64,000 bases of DNA from contig JACKNV010000003.1 of NCBI GenBank assembly GCA_024234735.1, positions 124,001 through 188,000 of the forward strand, in the 5' to 3' direction. The notes beneath the pieces are model-generated. The model was not told where the DNA came from. It saw only the letters and a program-made list of their open reading frames with translations, and made no database searches. Positions 32,687-40,096 of the stretch are shown one piece after another (within the stretch, counting starts at the first letter, position 1; each line of letters starts with the position of its first letter). This stretch comes from Pseudomonadales bacterium. GTDB taxonomy: Bacteria; Pseudomonadota; Gammaproteobacteria; Pseudomonadales; Halieaceae. A program made the translations under genes and the position numbers.

Positions 32687-32981
32687 GTCAAAGAATTCCC
32701 ATAAAGATTTAGTTATTAAATGTTTTATTGGATGTGTCAGTGTTTATACGATTATTGTGTTAATGCTCGCACTGATAAATCAATCCGGACTCGGCCAAGC
32801 AACTTTAGCCGTGGTAGGTGGGTGGGGCGCTTGGGTCATTTGCTATTTATTCGTCACCAAGCGGGACATACATTACGCTAGTTGGGCAGCGAAATATGGA
32901 GAAGCTCCAGTAGCGAGATTAATAATGCTAACGCTCTCGATCGCTTGGATTCTATTATATCCGTGGTCATTGATAACATAG
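32679..32981 (+). CDS. Small membrane protein, putative immunity-type
   Basis: 100 residues with a lysine-rich start and three hydrophobic segments (about 12-33, 38-56 and 79-98). It is strikingly AT-rich compared with the rest of the window, which suggests foreign origin. Its ATG lies within the last codons of the preceding small ORF. Position after an RHS remnant and membrane character fit an immunity protein against a membrane-acting toxin, but no family is recognised. A hypothetical membrane protein is the safe name. Confidence 0.6.
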   Translation: MTKSKNSHKDLVIKCFIGCVSVYTIIVLMLALINQSGLGQATLAVVGGWGAWVICYLFVTKRDIHYASWAAKYGEAPVARLIMLTLSIAWILLYPWSLIT

Positions 32982-33201
32982 AACAAATCGCCCATTAAGT
33001 TAGAAGGGACAGATTGAACCTACTCCGGATCGGTCAGCAATGTAAACTAAGGGGACTGGAGAACAAAGGGGACAGATTTATTTGCATCTCGGGTTTCGGT
33101 CAGCAACACCCTTAACTTGGAATTGTAAACCCGCCCATTCATGTGAATGATCCCGATATCATCTAGATGCTCATAGTTAGAGATGGCGGAAGCAAAAGGT
33201 A
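32982..33201. other. Non-coding stretch containing the second RHS fragment
   Basis: No gene is supported here. The segment holds the inverted RHS-core copy (33063-33174) with short flanks. The block AAAGGGGACAGATTTATTT near 33065-33083 also occurs, inverted, at about 32491-32509. I suspect it is a widespread intergenic repeat, but this cannot be shown from one window. Confidence 0.5.
33063..33174 (-). repeat. Inverted repeat, right copy (RHS core fragment)
   Basis: Reverse complement encodes EHLDDIGIIHMNGRVYNSK, interrupted by a TAG where the left copy has Leu-Asp, so it is non-functional. It pairs with 32399-32510 over 112 bases. Presence of two opposed copies suggests a past inversion or insertion in the RHS locus. 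Confidence 0.85.
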
Positions 33202-33333
33202 GTATTCTCCTTCAACGGCATCACCAACGAGCGCGTCTACCTCGACGTGGCGAGCCTGGTCCGCCAGATCGGCCGCACTGAGCTGTTGCCGCTGCTCGGT
33301 GTCGAGGGTTTCGCCGCGGCGCAGATGCGGTGA
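33202..33333 (+). pseudogene. Truncated second copy of the SnoaL-like gene
   Basis: Encodes only the last ~43 residues of a SnoaL-like protein (FSFNG then ITNERVYLDVASLVRQIGR, TELLPLLG). It lacks six bases present in the intact gene before ITNER, and has TEL where that gene has TDL. No start codon or ribosome site is present, so it should be silent. Confidence 0.85.
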
Positions 33334-33337
33334 TGAT
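33216..33337 (+). repeat. Direct repeat, right copy
   Basis: Second copy of the 122-base repeat at 31225-31346, one mismatch. Right border of the islet; sequence diverges immediately after GATGAT on the right side. Confidence 0.95.
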
Positions 33338-33398
33338 GTGGGTGTGTGCAGAACCCAGCAGCGGCTGGGTAAATTAGGTCGGGAGGAGGCCAGGCGGG

Positions 33399-33770
33399 AT
33401 GCTCAAGGTAAGCATTGATGAGGACAACCGGGTTGCGATCCTGGAGCCGGAAGAATCTCTGTCGGCAGGTGATTTTCAGGCGGCCGCCAGCGAGATAGAC
33501 CCGGTGATCGAGAAATATGGCCAGTTGAGCGGCATTATCATTCGCACCAGGTCATTTCCCGGGTGGGAGTCGTTTGCGGCGCTTACCTCCCACCTCAGAT
33601 TTGTCAAGAATCACCATCGCCATGTTGCTCGTGTGGCGCTGGTTACAGATTCCGTCGCTGCCGATTTTGCTGAAAAGATTGCCAGCCATTTTGTGAAGGC
33701 CGAAATCCGCTCGTTTTCCTACCAGGATGTCGACAAAGCCAGAGACTGGATAGGCGAGAACATTCGCTGA
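33399..33770 (+). CDS. SpoIIAA-like (STAS/SEC14-type) protein
   Basis: 123-residue cytoplasmic protein of the SpoIIAA-like (DUF3478) type: MLKVSIDEDNRVAILEPEESLSAGDFQAA, then an inner strand LSGIIIRTRSFPGWESFAAL, HLRFVKNHHRHVARVALVTDS and the ending SYQDVDKARDWIGENI. The FPGWES-F and VARVALVTD segments are characteristic. The fold may bind lipids or proteins; no partner kinase or phosphatase is close. GGGAGGAGG stands before the ATG. Confidence 0.88.
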   Translation: MLKVSIDEDNRVAILEPEESLSAGDFQAAASEIDPVIEKYGQLSGIIIRTRSFPGWESFAALTSHLRFVKNHHRHVARVALVTDSVAADFAEKIASHFVKAEIRSFSYQDVDKARDWIGENIR

Positions 33771-33966
33771 TGTACTCACCCGATCAGGCGAACTGCCTCG
33801 CACCGTCAGTGCCTGGCGCTGGCATGTGTGCCACTGATGGCTTCGCTATTCATGTTACCCAGGAGGAGAAGGCGGCTATAACAGGAAGTCAGGAGTCGGC
33901 ATGATTGTCCCGGGTATTCGTGTTCTGGCGACGCTGGCCTGCAAGGCCCTTTAGGCGGTATTGGAT

Positions 33967-34386
33967 GTGAAAGTTCGTATATTCCTGGAGAGCGACAGGC
34001 GAGCGGTGATCGAATTGTGGGAGAAGTGCGGCCTGACCCGCCCGTGGAACGATCCGGACAGGGATATCGATCGCAAGCTGCAGTTCCAGCCGCAATTGTT
34101 CCTGGTCGGCACGGTGGATGCCAGGGTGATGGCATCCGCCATGGCCGGCTATGATGGCCATCGTGGTTCGGTGTTCTATCTCGCTGTCCATCCCGATTTC
34201 CAGGGGCTGGGTTATGGCCGGGCACTGATGGCCCACATCGAAACCGTCCTGGCAGGCCTGGGGTGCCCAAAACTGAATATCGTGGTGCGCAGTTCCAATG
34301 TGGACGTGGTGGGCTTTTACAACGGCCTTGCCTATACCCAGGATGATGTGGTGAGCCTCGGTAAGAGGCTGGTTACCGATGCGTGA
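33967..34386 (+). CDS. GNAT acetyltransferase, YpeA-like
   Basis: 139-residue N-acetyltransferase. It matches E. coli YpeA along its length: VRIF at the start, ELWEKCGLTRPWNDPDRDI, GYDGHRGSVFYLAVHPDFQGLGYGRALM (acetyl-CoA loop Q-G-L-G-Y-G) and the ending SLGKRL. The GTG at 33967 is preferred because it reproduces the YpeA N-terminus; a TTG two codons earlier is possible. The natural substrate of YpeA proteins is unknown. It is preceded by 196 bases in which I see nothing but a 17-codon ORF. Confidence 0.87.
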   Translation: MKVRIFLESDRRAVIELWEKCGLTRPWNDPDRDIDRKLQFQPQLFLVGTVDARVMASAMAGYDGHRGSVFYLAVHPDFQGLGYGRALMAHIETVLAGLGCPKLNIVVRSSNVDVVGFYNGLAYTQDDVVSLGKRLVTDA

Positions 34387-34521
34387 GCTGGCCATCCCGG
34401 CGGGTCGCTTGCGGCTGGTATCGGCGCTGGCGTTGCTGTATCGCATGCAGTTTTCGAGCGGGGAGCAGAGAGCGGCAGGCACCGTGGAGTCCGCACCTGC
34501 GTACTGCGTTGAGGAGGGCGG

Positions 34522-34908
34522 GTGGATCTCAACCAGGTAACCCTGCCGGTAAGCGACATGGACGCGGCGGTGAGTTTTTACCTGCGCCTGGGTTTCACCC
34601 AGATCGTGGATACACCGCACTATGCGCGCTTCTGCTGCCCCACCGGCAAGTCGACGTTTTCACTGTCCCTGGAACAGGGCGCGTTTCACAATGGCGCCGT
34701 CATTTACTTCGAGGATGAAAATCTGGAAGAGCTGGTGGAGGGCCTGCTGGCGAAGGGCATCGAATTCGAACAGCTTCCCGTCGAGCAGCCGTATCTGTGG
34801 AAAGAAGCCGTGCTCAGGGATCCATCCGGCAACAGGATCAAACTGTACCGGGCTGGAAAAAACCGGCTCGATCCGCCCTGGAAGAAGGTCGTGAGGTACG
34901 AGCCATGA
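34522..34908 (+). CDS. VOC-family (glyoxalase/dioxygenase-fold) protein
   Basis: 128-residue protein with two beta-alpha-beta-beta-beta units of the vicinal oxygen chelate fold: LNQVTLPVSDMDAAVSFYLRLGF at the start and EAVLRDPSGNRIKLYRAG near the end. The usual first metal ligand (His) is replaced in VTLPV, so metal binding may be altered or the protein may be a binding type such as a bleomycin-resistance relative. GTG start behind GGAGGGCGG. It converges with the SLC13 transporter gene. Confidence 0.87.
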   Translation: MDLNQVTLPVSDMDAAVSFYLRLGFTQIVDTPHYARFCCPTGKSTFSLSLEQGAFHNGAVIYFEDENLEELVEGLLAKGIEFEQLPVEQPYLWKEAVLRDPSGNRIKLYRAGKNRLDPPWKKVVRYEP

Positions 34909-34950
34909 GCGCGCCGGTGTCCAGGCTCGCCTGGTCCGCGAACTCCTGTC

Positions 34951-36735
34951 TTACCGGAACGGCCAGATAAAGGGTGCCAGCCCCACGGTGACCAGCCCCA
35001 GCACGATGTTGAGCGGCAGGCCGATACGCAGGTAGTCGGTAAAGCGGTAGCCGCCGGGGCCGTAGACCATGAGGTTGGTCTGGTAGCCGATGGGCGTGGC
35101 GAAACTCGCCGAGGCCGCCAGCATCAACACCGCGATAAACGGCCACAGGGATACCCCCAGTGCCTCGGCGGCGGCCTGGGCGATGGGGAACATCAATACC
35201 GCCGCGGCGTTGTTGGTGATGACCTCGGTCATGGCGCTGGTCAGTGCGTAAATCACCAGCAGGGCCAGCCAGGGCTGTTGCCCCACCAGCTGCAGCCCGG
35301 TGGAGGCGAGCAACTGGGCCGCGCCGCTAACCTGCATGGCGGTACCCAGACCCAGCGATGCACCGATAACCACCAGCACCGACCAGTCGATACTGGCCCT
35401 GGCCGAGGCGGCCGTGGTGCACTGGGTGAGCAACATCAGGCCCCCGGCGAGCAGGGCCGCCTCCAGCAGTGACAACCAGCCGGCCGTCGCCACCGCCACC
35501 ATGGCCAGCAGGATGGCGGCGGCCAGCCAGGCCCGCTCGTGGCGCGGCACGGCATCGCCCTGCAGGGGGTGTATCAGCAGGAAATCGCGGTTGTGCTGGT
35601 TCTGCTGGACGAAGGCGGGACGCGCTTCCAGCAACAGGGTATCGCCGGGGTGCAGCACGATATCGCCGATCCGGCCTGCGATGCGCGCGCCGTTGTGCGC
35701 GGCGGCGATGATTACCGCCTCGTAGTGGGAGCGGAACCTGGCGGCGCGAATCGTCTGCCCCACCATCGGGCAGCTTGCGGAGATCACCACCTCGATCAGT
35801 TGCCGGTTGCTGCGGGGGGTGGCCAGGTCGTAAAGGTTGTCGGTTACCGGCACCAGTCCCGGTTGGCGTACCAGTTCCACCACCGAGTTGACCGCGCCGA
35901 CAAATACCAGGCGGTCTTCGGCCCGCAGCACCTCGGTGGGGGGTACCGCCACCAGTACATTGCCGTCGCGCCAGATGTCTGACAGGAAGACCCCCGGCAG
36001 GTGGCGCAAGCCGGCGCGTTCGATCGTCTTGCCCACCAGCGGGCTGCCCCCTGCCAGCAGGAACTCGATGGTGTACTCGCGGGCGCTGTCGGCAAGCTGC
36101 AGGGGAGGGATTCGCTCCGGTAACAGCCACCGCTGGGTGAGCAGGACAAAACAGAAACCGGCCAGTGCCACCGGCAACCCCACCGCGGCGATCTCGAAGA
36201 AGCCCATGGGGCCGAGGGTCGTGCGCTCCAGCACCAGGCCGTGCACGATCAGGTTGGTGCTGGTGCCGATCAGCGTGCAGCAACCCCCGAAAATAGCGGC
36301 ATAACTCAGGGGCAGCATGAATTTGGACACCGACAGTCGGTGGCGCCGGCACCACTCCTCCACCACCGGCACCAGCATGGCCACCACCGGTGTATTGTTC
36401 AGGAACGCGCTGAGGCCCATTACCGGCGCCATCAGCCGCGCCTGCGCGCCGGCCAGGCTGCGCGGCCGGCCCAGCAGCCGGGTGCCGAATACCTGCACCG
36501 CCCCGGTGTCCACCAGGCCGGCCACCACCACATAGAGGACGGCCACCGTCGCCAGGCCGGGATTGGCAAAGCCCGCCAGCGCCTCGCCGGTATCCAGGAC
36601 GCCCAGCAGCAACAGGCAGCTCAATGCGCCCACCAGCACGATTTCCGCGGCGAAGCGGTTGCTCACCAGGCACGCCATGCTCGCTGCCACCACCAGCAGG
36701 GTGATCCAGGTATCGGTGGGCACAGAAGCGATCAC
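34951..36735 (-). CDS. SLC13/DASS-type permease with two TrkA-C domains
   Basis: 594-residue inner-membrane transporter. Six N-terminal membrane segments with FLNNTPVVAMLVPVV and GTSTNLIVHGLVLER (the SNT-type sodium and substrate motif) are followed by two RCK_C/TrkA-C domains (about 205-275 and 300-375; LVGKTIERAGL and MVGQTIRAARF), then the second membrane half with MTEVITNNAAAVLMFPIA and SFATPIGYQTNLMVYG. Such proteins move dicarboxylates, sulfate or other anions with sodium. GTG at 36735 overlaps the upstream TGA (GTGA), so it is coupled to the glycosyltransferase; a second GTG at 36723 is an option. Confidence 0.92.
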   Translation of the reverse strand: MIASVPTDTWITLLVVAASMACLVSNRFAAEIVLVGALSCLLLLGVLDTGEALAGFANPGLATVAVLYVVVAGLVDTGAVQVFGTRLLGRPRSLAGAQARLMAPVMGLSAFLNNTPVVAMLVPVVEEWCRRHRLSVSKFMLPLSYAAIFGGCCTLIGTSTNLIVHGLVLERTTLGPMGFFEIAAVGLPVALAGFCFVLLTQRWLLPERIPPLQLADSAREYTIEFLLAGGSPLVGKTIERAGLRHLPGVFLSDIWRDGNVLVAVPPTEVLRAEDRLVFVGAVNSVVELVRQPGLVPVTDNLYDLATPRSNRQLIEVVISASCPMVGQTIRAARFRSHYEAVIIAAAHNGARIAGRIGDIVLHPGDTLLLEARPAFVQQNQHNRDFLLIHPLQGDAVPRHERAWLAAAILLAMVAVATAGWLSLLEAALLAGGLMLLTQCTTAASARASIDWSVLVVIGASLGLGTAMQVSGAAQLLASTGLQLVGQQPWLALLVIYALTSAMTEVITNNAAAVLMFPIAQAAAEALGVSLWPFIAVLMLAASASFATPIGYQTNLMVYGPGGYRFTDYLRIGLPLNIVLGLVTVGLAPFIWPFR

Positions 36736-37721
36736 GGTCGGGCGTTGTCCGGGGTCGAGAACTGGTACACCTGCTCCACCAGGTACAGGGGCCGCTGCTT
36801 CACCTCCACGAACACCCGCCCCAGGTACTCCCCGATCACCCCCAGGCTGATCAACTGGATGCCTCCCAGGAACAGGATGACCACCATCAGCGAGGCGTAG
36901 CCGGGCAGGTCCACGCCGTGGATCAGGGTGCGCAATACCAGGAAGGTGGCGTATACGAAGGACAGCAGTGACACCGACAGGCCCACGTAGGTCCACACCC
37001 GCAGGGGCATGGTGGAAAACGAGGTCAGCCCGTCCAGGGCGAAGTTCCACAGCTTCCAGTAACTCCAGGCGGAGTGCCCCCGGGCCCGGGGCGGGCGGTC
37101 GTAGGGGATGGCCGCGGAGCTGAACCCCAGCCAGGCGAACAGCCCCTTCATGAAGCGGGTGCGTTCGGGCAGCTCGCGCAGCCGCTCGACCACTCGGCGA
37201 TCCAGCAGCCTGAAATCGCCAGTGTCCGCGGGAATCCGCTCGGCCTCGGTGGTCAGGCGGTTGAACACCCGGTAGAAGGCATGGGCGCCGATGCGCCGGG
37301 CCAGGCTGTCGTCGTCGCGGGAGCGGCGCACCGCGTACACCACGTCGAAGCCTTCGCGCCACTTTGCCAGCATCGGGGCGATGAGTTCGGGAGGGTCCTG
37401 CAGATCGGCGTCGAGCACCACCGCCACCTGCCCCGCGGACAGGTCCAGCCCGGCACTCATGGCCGCCTCCTTGCCGAAATTGCGGGACAGTTTGATCACC
37501 TGCAGGCGCGGCTCGCCGCGGGCCTGCTCCAGCAGTCGTTGCAGGGTGGCATCGCGGCTGCCGTCATCGACACAGAGCATCTCCCAGTCCGCGTCCAGCG
37601 CCTGCAGGGCCGGAATCACCTCCCGGAAGAACTGTGGCAGCATCGCCTCTTCGTTGTGGCAGGGCACCACCACCGAGAGCAGTGGCCGGGCATGGTCCCG
37701 CGCTGTCATCTGGATCCCCAA
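36732..37721 (-). CDS. Glycosyltransferase family 2, DPM1/GtrB/ArnC-like
   Basis: 329-residue membrane enzyme that would transfer a sugar from a nucleotide to a lipid carrier. Motifs: SVVVPCHNEE, CVDDGSRD, VLDADLQDPPE (metal-binding DAD) and the RTRFMKGLFAWLG segment typical of GtrB. Two C-terminal membrane helices lie at about 230-255 and 265-290. Such proteins usually work with a flippase and a second transferase, neither of which is seen nearby; the coupled gene is an SLC13-type permease. Confidence 0.9.
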   Translation of the reverse strand: MGIQMTARDHARPLLSVVVPCHNEEAMLPQFFREVIPALQALDADWEMLCVDDGSRDATLQRLLEQARGEPRLQVIKLSRNFGKEAAMSAGLDLSAGQVAVVLDADLQDPPELIAPMLAKWREGFDVVYAVRRSRDDDSLARRIGAHAFYRVFNRLTTEAERIPADTGDFRLLDRRVVERLRELPERTRFMKGLFAWLGFSSAAIPYDRPPRARGHSAWSYWKLWNFALDGLTSFSTMPLRVWTYVGLSVSLLSFVYATFLVLRTLIHGVDLPGYASLMVVILFLGGIQLISLGVIGEYLGRVFVEVKQRPLYLVEQVYQFSTPDNARP

Positions 37722-37831
37722 AGCCTGTGTAATCCCGCGGCGCCCCTGTGGCGCCGCCGGACGGACTCGAATTTCCGCCCGCCAATGCTATCATGCCCGA
37801 CGCCAATATCGCGGTCACTGGAGCACCTGCC

Positions 37832-38314
37832 TTGAACATCGAATCCGGAACAGTCGTCAGCTTTCACTATACCCTGCGGGACGCTTCGGGGGAGGAACTG
37901 GAATCATCCCGCGGCGGGGAGCCCAGCGTCTACCTGCACGGCCACAACAACCTCATGCCTGCCCTGGAAGCTGCGTTTGTTGGCCGCGAGGCGGGGGATA
38001 TCTTTACGGTCGAGTTGGGAGCGGGGGAGGCCTACGGCCAGCGAGACCCTCTCAAGACCCAGCGGGTGCCTATCAAGCACCTGGCGTTCAGGGGCAGGTT
38101 GCTTCCCGGTGCCGTGGTGCAGCTCAATACCAGCGAGGGGATGCGGCCGGTCACGGTTATCAAGGCGGGCAGGCACAGCGCCGATATCGATACCAACCAC
38201 CCCCTGGCCGGCCAGGCGCTGGCCTTCGATATCGAGATCGCGGAACTGCGCGCGGCGACCGCCGAAGAACTGGCCCACGGCCACGTCCACGGCCCGGGCG
38301 GGCACCAGCACTGA
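37832..38314 (+). CDS. slyD: FKBP-type peptidyl-prolyl isomerase, SlyD-like
   Basis: 160-residue prolyl isomerase and chaperone. It follows SlyD order: VSFHYTLRDASGEELESS, YLHGHNNLMPALEAAFVG, GAGEAYGQRDP, the inserted-flap region, NHPLAGQALAFDIEI and the closing ATAEELAHGHVHG with a short His tail, in place of the long His-rich tail of E. coli SlyD. The TTG at 37832 lies eight bases from GGAG and gives the family N-terminus; the frame is open upstream to 37748. Metal binding is likely reduced by the short tail. Confidence 0.88.
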   Translation: MNIESGTVVSFHYTLRDASGEELESSRGGEPSVYLHGHNNLMPALEAAFVGREAGDIFTVELGAGEAYGQRDPLKTQRVPIKHLAFRGRLLPGAVVQLNTSEGMRPVTVIKAGRHSADIDTNHPLAGQALAFDIEIAELRAATAEELAHGHVHGPGGHQH

Positions 38315-38321
38315 GCCGGGA

Positions 38322-38708
38322 ATGAGGCGTAGCGTATACAAGCCGCTGGGGTTCCTGTTCCTGGCGCTGGGACTGGCCGGCGCGGTGCTGCCGATCCTGC
38401 CCAGCACGCCCTTTGTCCTGCTGGCCGCCTGGTTTTTCGCCCGCTCCTCGCCGCGCTGGCACGCCTGGCTGCTGGCCAGCGAGTTGTTCGGCCCGATGAT
38501 CCGCAACTGGGAGAACAACCGCTGCCTGTCCTGCCGGACCAAGGTGGTGGCGCTGGTGTCGATGCTGGTGGCGGGCGGCGCCTCGGTGGTGTTAGCCCTG
38601 GAGGACAATCGCCTGCGTATCGCCACCGGCCTGCTCATGCTGCTGGGTTGCAGCACCATCCTGTTACTCAAGACCTGCAGGCCGGAGACGGACCCGACCG
38701 ATGCCTGA
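38322..38708 (+). CDS. YbaN family (DUF454) inner-membrane protein
   Basis: 128-residue membrane protein with helices at about 8-40 and 65-110. The start KPLGFLFLALGLAGAVLPILPSTPFVLLAAWFF and the FFARSSPRWHAWLL segment are diagnostic of DUF454 (YbaN). Function unknown. Seven bases separate it from slyD and it shares direction, so a small operon is likely. It converges with the GlsB/YeaQ-type gene after 18 bases. Confidence 0.9.
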   Translation: MRRSVYKPLGFLFLALGLAGAVLPILPSTPFVLLAAWFFARSSPRWHAWLLASELFGPMIRNWENNRCLSCRTKVVALVSMLVAGGASVVLALEDNRLRIATGLLMLLGCSTILLLKTCRPETDPTDA

Positions 38709-38726
38709 GCCAGGTCATCGCCAGCG

Positions 38727-38978
38727 CTATTTTTTGACCAGTCGATAAACCCACAGCAGTACAATGGCGCCGGCGGTGGCGGTGCCGATACTGGCCAGAT
38801 TGATGCCGCCACCGGTCACGCCCACCCCGAGGAAGGAACCCAGCCAGCCGCCAACGAAAGCGCCGGCCACCCCCAGCAGCATGGTGGTGAACAGGCCGCC
38901 GCCATCCGGCCCCGGCATCAGCCACTTGGCCAGGGCGCCGGCTATCAGCCCGAGTACGATCCATGCCAGTATACCCAT
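38727..38978 (-). CDS. GlsB/YeaQ/YmgE stress-response membrane protein
   Basis: 83-residue membrane protein with three helices: ILAWIVLGLIAGALAKWLMPG at the start, TMLLGVAGAFVGGWLGSFLG in the middle and GAIVLLWVYRLVKK at the end. This is the transglycosylase-associated/GlsB family, known as stress-induced membrane proteins. GGGAGAGCG precedes the ATG. Monocistronic, with 85 bases to the SDR gene stop at 39064. Confidence 0.92.
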   Translation of the reverse strand: MGILAWIVLGLIAGALAKWLMPGPDGGGLFTTMLLGVAGAFVGGWLGSFLGVGVTGGGINLASIGTATAGAIVLLWVYRLVKK

Positions 38979-39063
38979 GTGCGCGCTCTCCCTGTTGCCT
39001 GCTCTTTACTGTAGCTGGCTATGGCACAGTTGCAAGTAGCCTGGGGGTGCCACGGGTCGTGGC

Positions 39064-39945
39064 CTACAGTTGGGGAATCTCCGCCAGGTTGATGGGCAGA
39101 TCGGCGCGGGCGATGCGTTCGGCCCGGTCGCGCAGGGTAGCCGCGGCGTCCTCCAGGCCAATCATGATGACAAAGCGCCGTTCGCGAATGCCCTGCAGGC
39201 AGTAGCGCGCCAGTTCGTCCAGGTCCTGTACCTCCAGGGTCATGCCCGCCGCTTCCGCGGCTTTCTTGAAATCCTGCACGGTAGGCACCGGGTCGTAGGG
39301 TTTTTCCCTGGCCAGGTCTTTGGGTCGATTGCGATCGGTGGTCCAGATGCCCGTGTCCAGGAGGCCGCCTGAGGGGTAGAAAATCGATGCCCCGAGCCGG
39401 GTGCCCTCCGTTTGCAACTGCGCCGCCAGGCACTCGGTGATACAGGACACCGCCGCCTTGCTGGAAGCGTAAACCGACTGGTAGGGCAGGGGCGAAACCC
39501 CGCCGTCCCCGGAGGACGTATTGATGACATGCCCCAGCTCACCGCCGGCGATCATGCGCGGCACAAAGGCCCGGATGCCGTTCATCACGCCGTGTACGTT
39601 CACGCCGTGCACCCAGGTCCAGTCGTTGGCGGTCGTCTCCCAGACATTGGCCGACGGGGCCGCCACCCCGGCATTGTTGAACAGCAGGTGGCAGGCGCCG
39701 TGCAGCGCATAGACCTGCTCCGCCAGCGCTTCGCAGGAGGCCGCGCTGGAGACGTCGGTTACCACCCCGGAGACTTCGCCGGCGCCGGCGAACTCCCCCA
39801 GCACCCGGTCCAGGGCGGCTTGCTCCACATCGGCGATCACCACCTTTGCCCCAGCGGCCAGCAGCTCTTTTACCAGTGAGCGCCCGATGCCACTGGCGCC
39901 ACCGGTGACGACAGCTACTTTCCCCGCGAAATCCTGCATGGTCAT
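39064..39945 (-). CDS. Short-chain dehydrogenase/reductase
   Basis: 293-residue classical SDR. The NAD(P) loop is TGGASGIG (14-21), then DV at the cofactor acidic position, NNAG, the catalytic Ser in NTSSGDGG and YASSK (Tyr-x3-Lys). Asp at the end of beta-2 (VVIAD) suggests NAD preference. ATG at 39945 follows GTGGAGAAT; a second ATG lies two codons later. It sits downstream of, and in the same direction as, the MDR oxidoreductase, with 151 bases between. The substrate is unknown. Confidence 0.92.
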   Translation of the reverse strand: MTMQDFAGKVAVVTGGASGIGRSLVKELLAAGAKVVIADVEQAALDRVLGEFAGAGEVSGVVTDVSSAASCEALAEQVYALHGACHLLFNNAGVAAPSANVWETTANDWTWVHGVNVHGVMNGIRAFVPRMIAGGELGHVINTSSGDGGVSPLPYQSVYASSKAAVSCITECLAAQLQTEGTRLGASIFYPSGGLLDTGIWTTDRNRPKDLAREKPYDPVPTVQDFKKAAEAAGMTLEVQDLDELARYCLQGIRERRFVIMIGLEDAAATLRDRAERIARADLPINLAEIPQL

Positions 39946-40096
39946 ATATTCTCCACTTGTGTCGAATGCGGCGCTTGCGATGGCGCCGTCGGGTGAGCCC
40001 AGAGAATAGACCATCGCCCGATGGTATCGAAGAGGTCGGCCCGGCGCGCCGATGCGGTTATTTGAACCAGCGCCCGGGTTTGTGCCGCTGCTGGAG

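Noticed and set aside
31205..33337. Complete transposon or integrative element
   Set aside because: Direct and inverted repeats are present, but no transposase, integrase or recombinase reading frame lies between them.
33906..33954. 17-codon ORF upstream of the GNAT gene as a leader peptide
   Set aside because: The ORF is short and has no attenuator-like stems or codon run; most likely chance.
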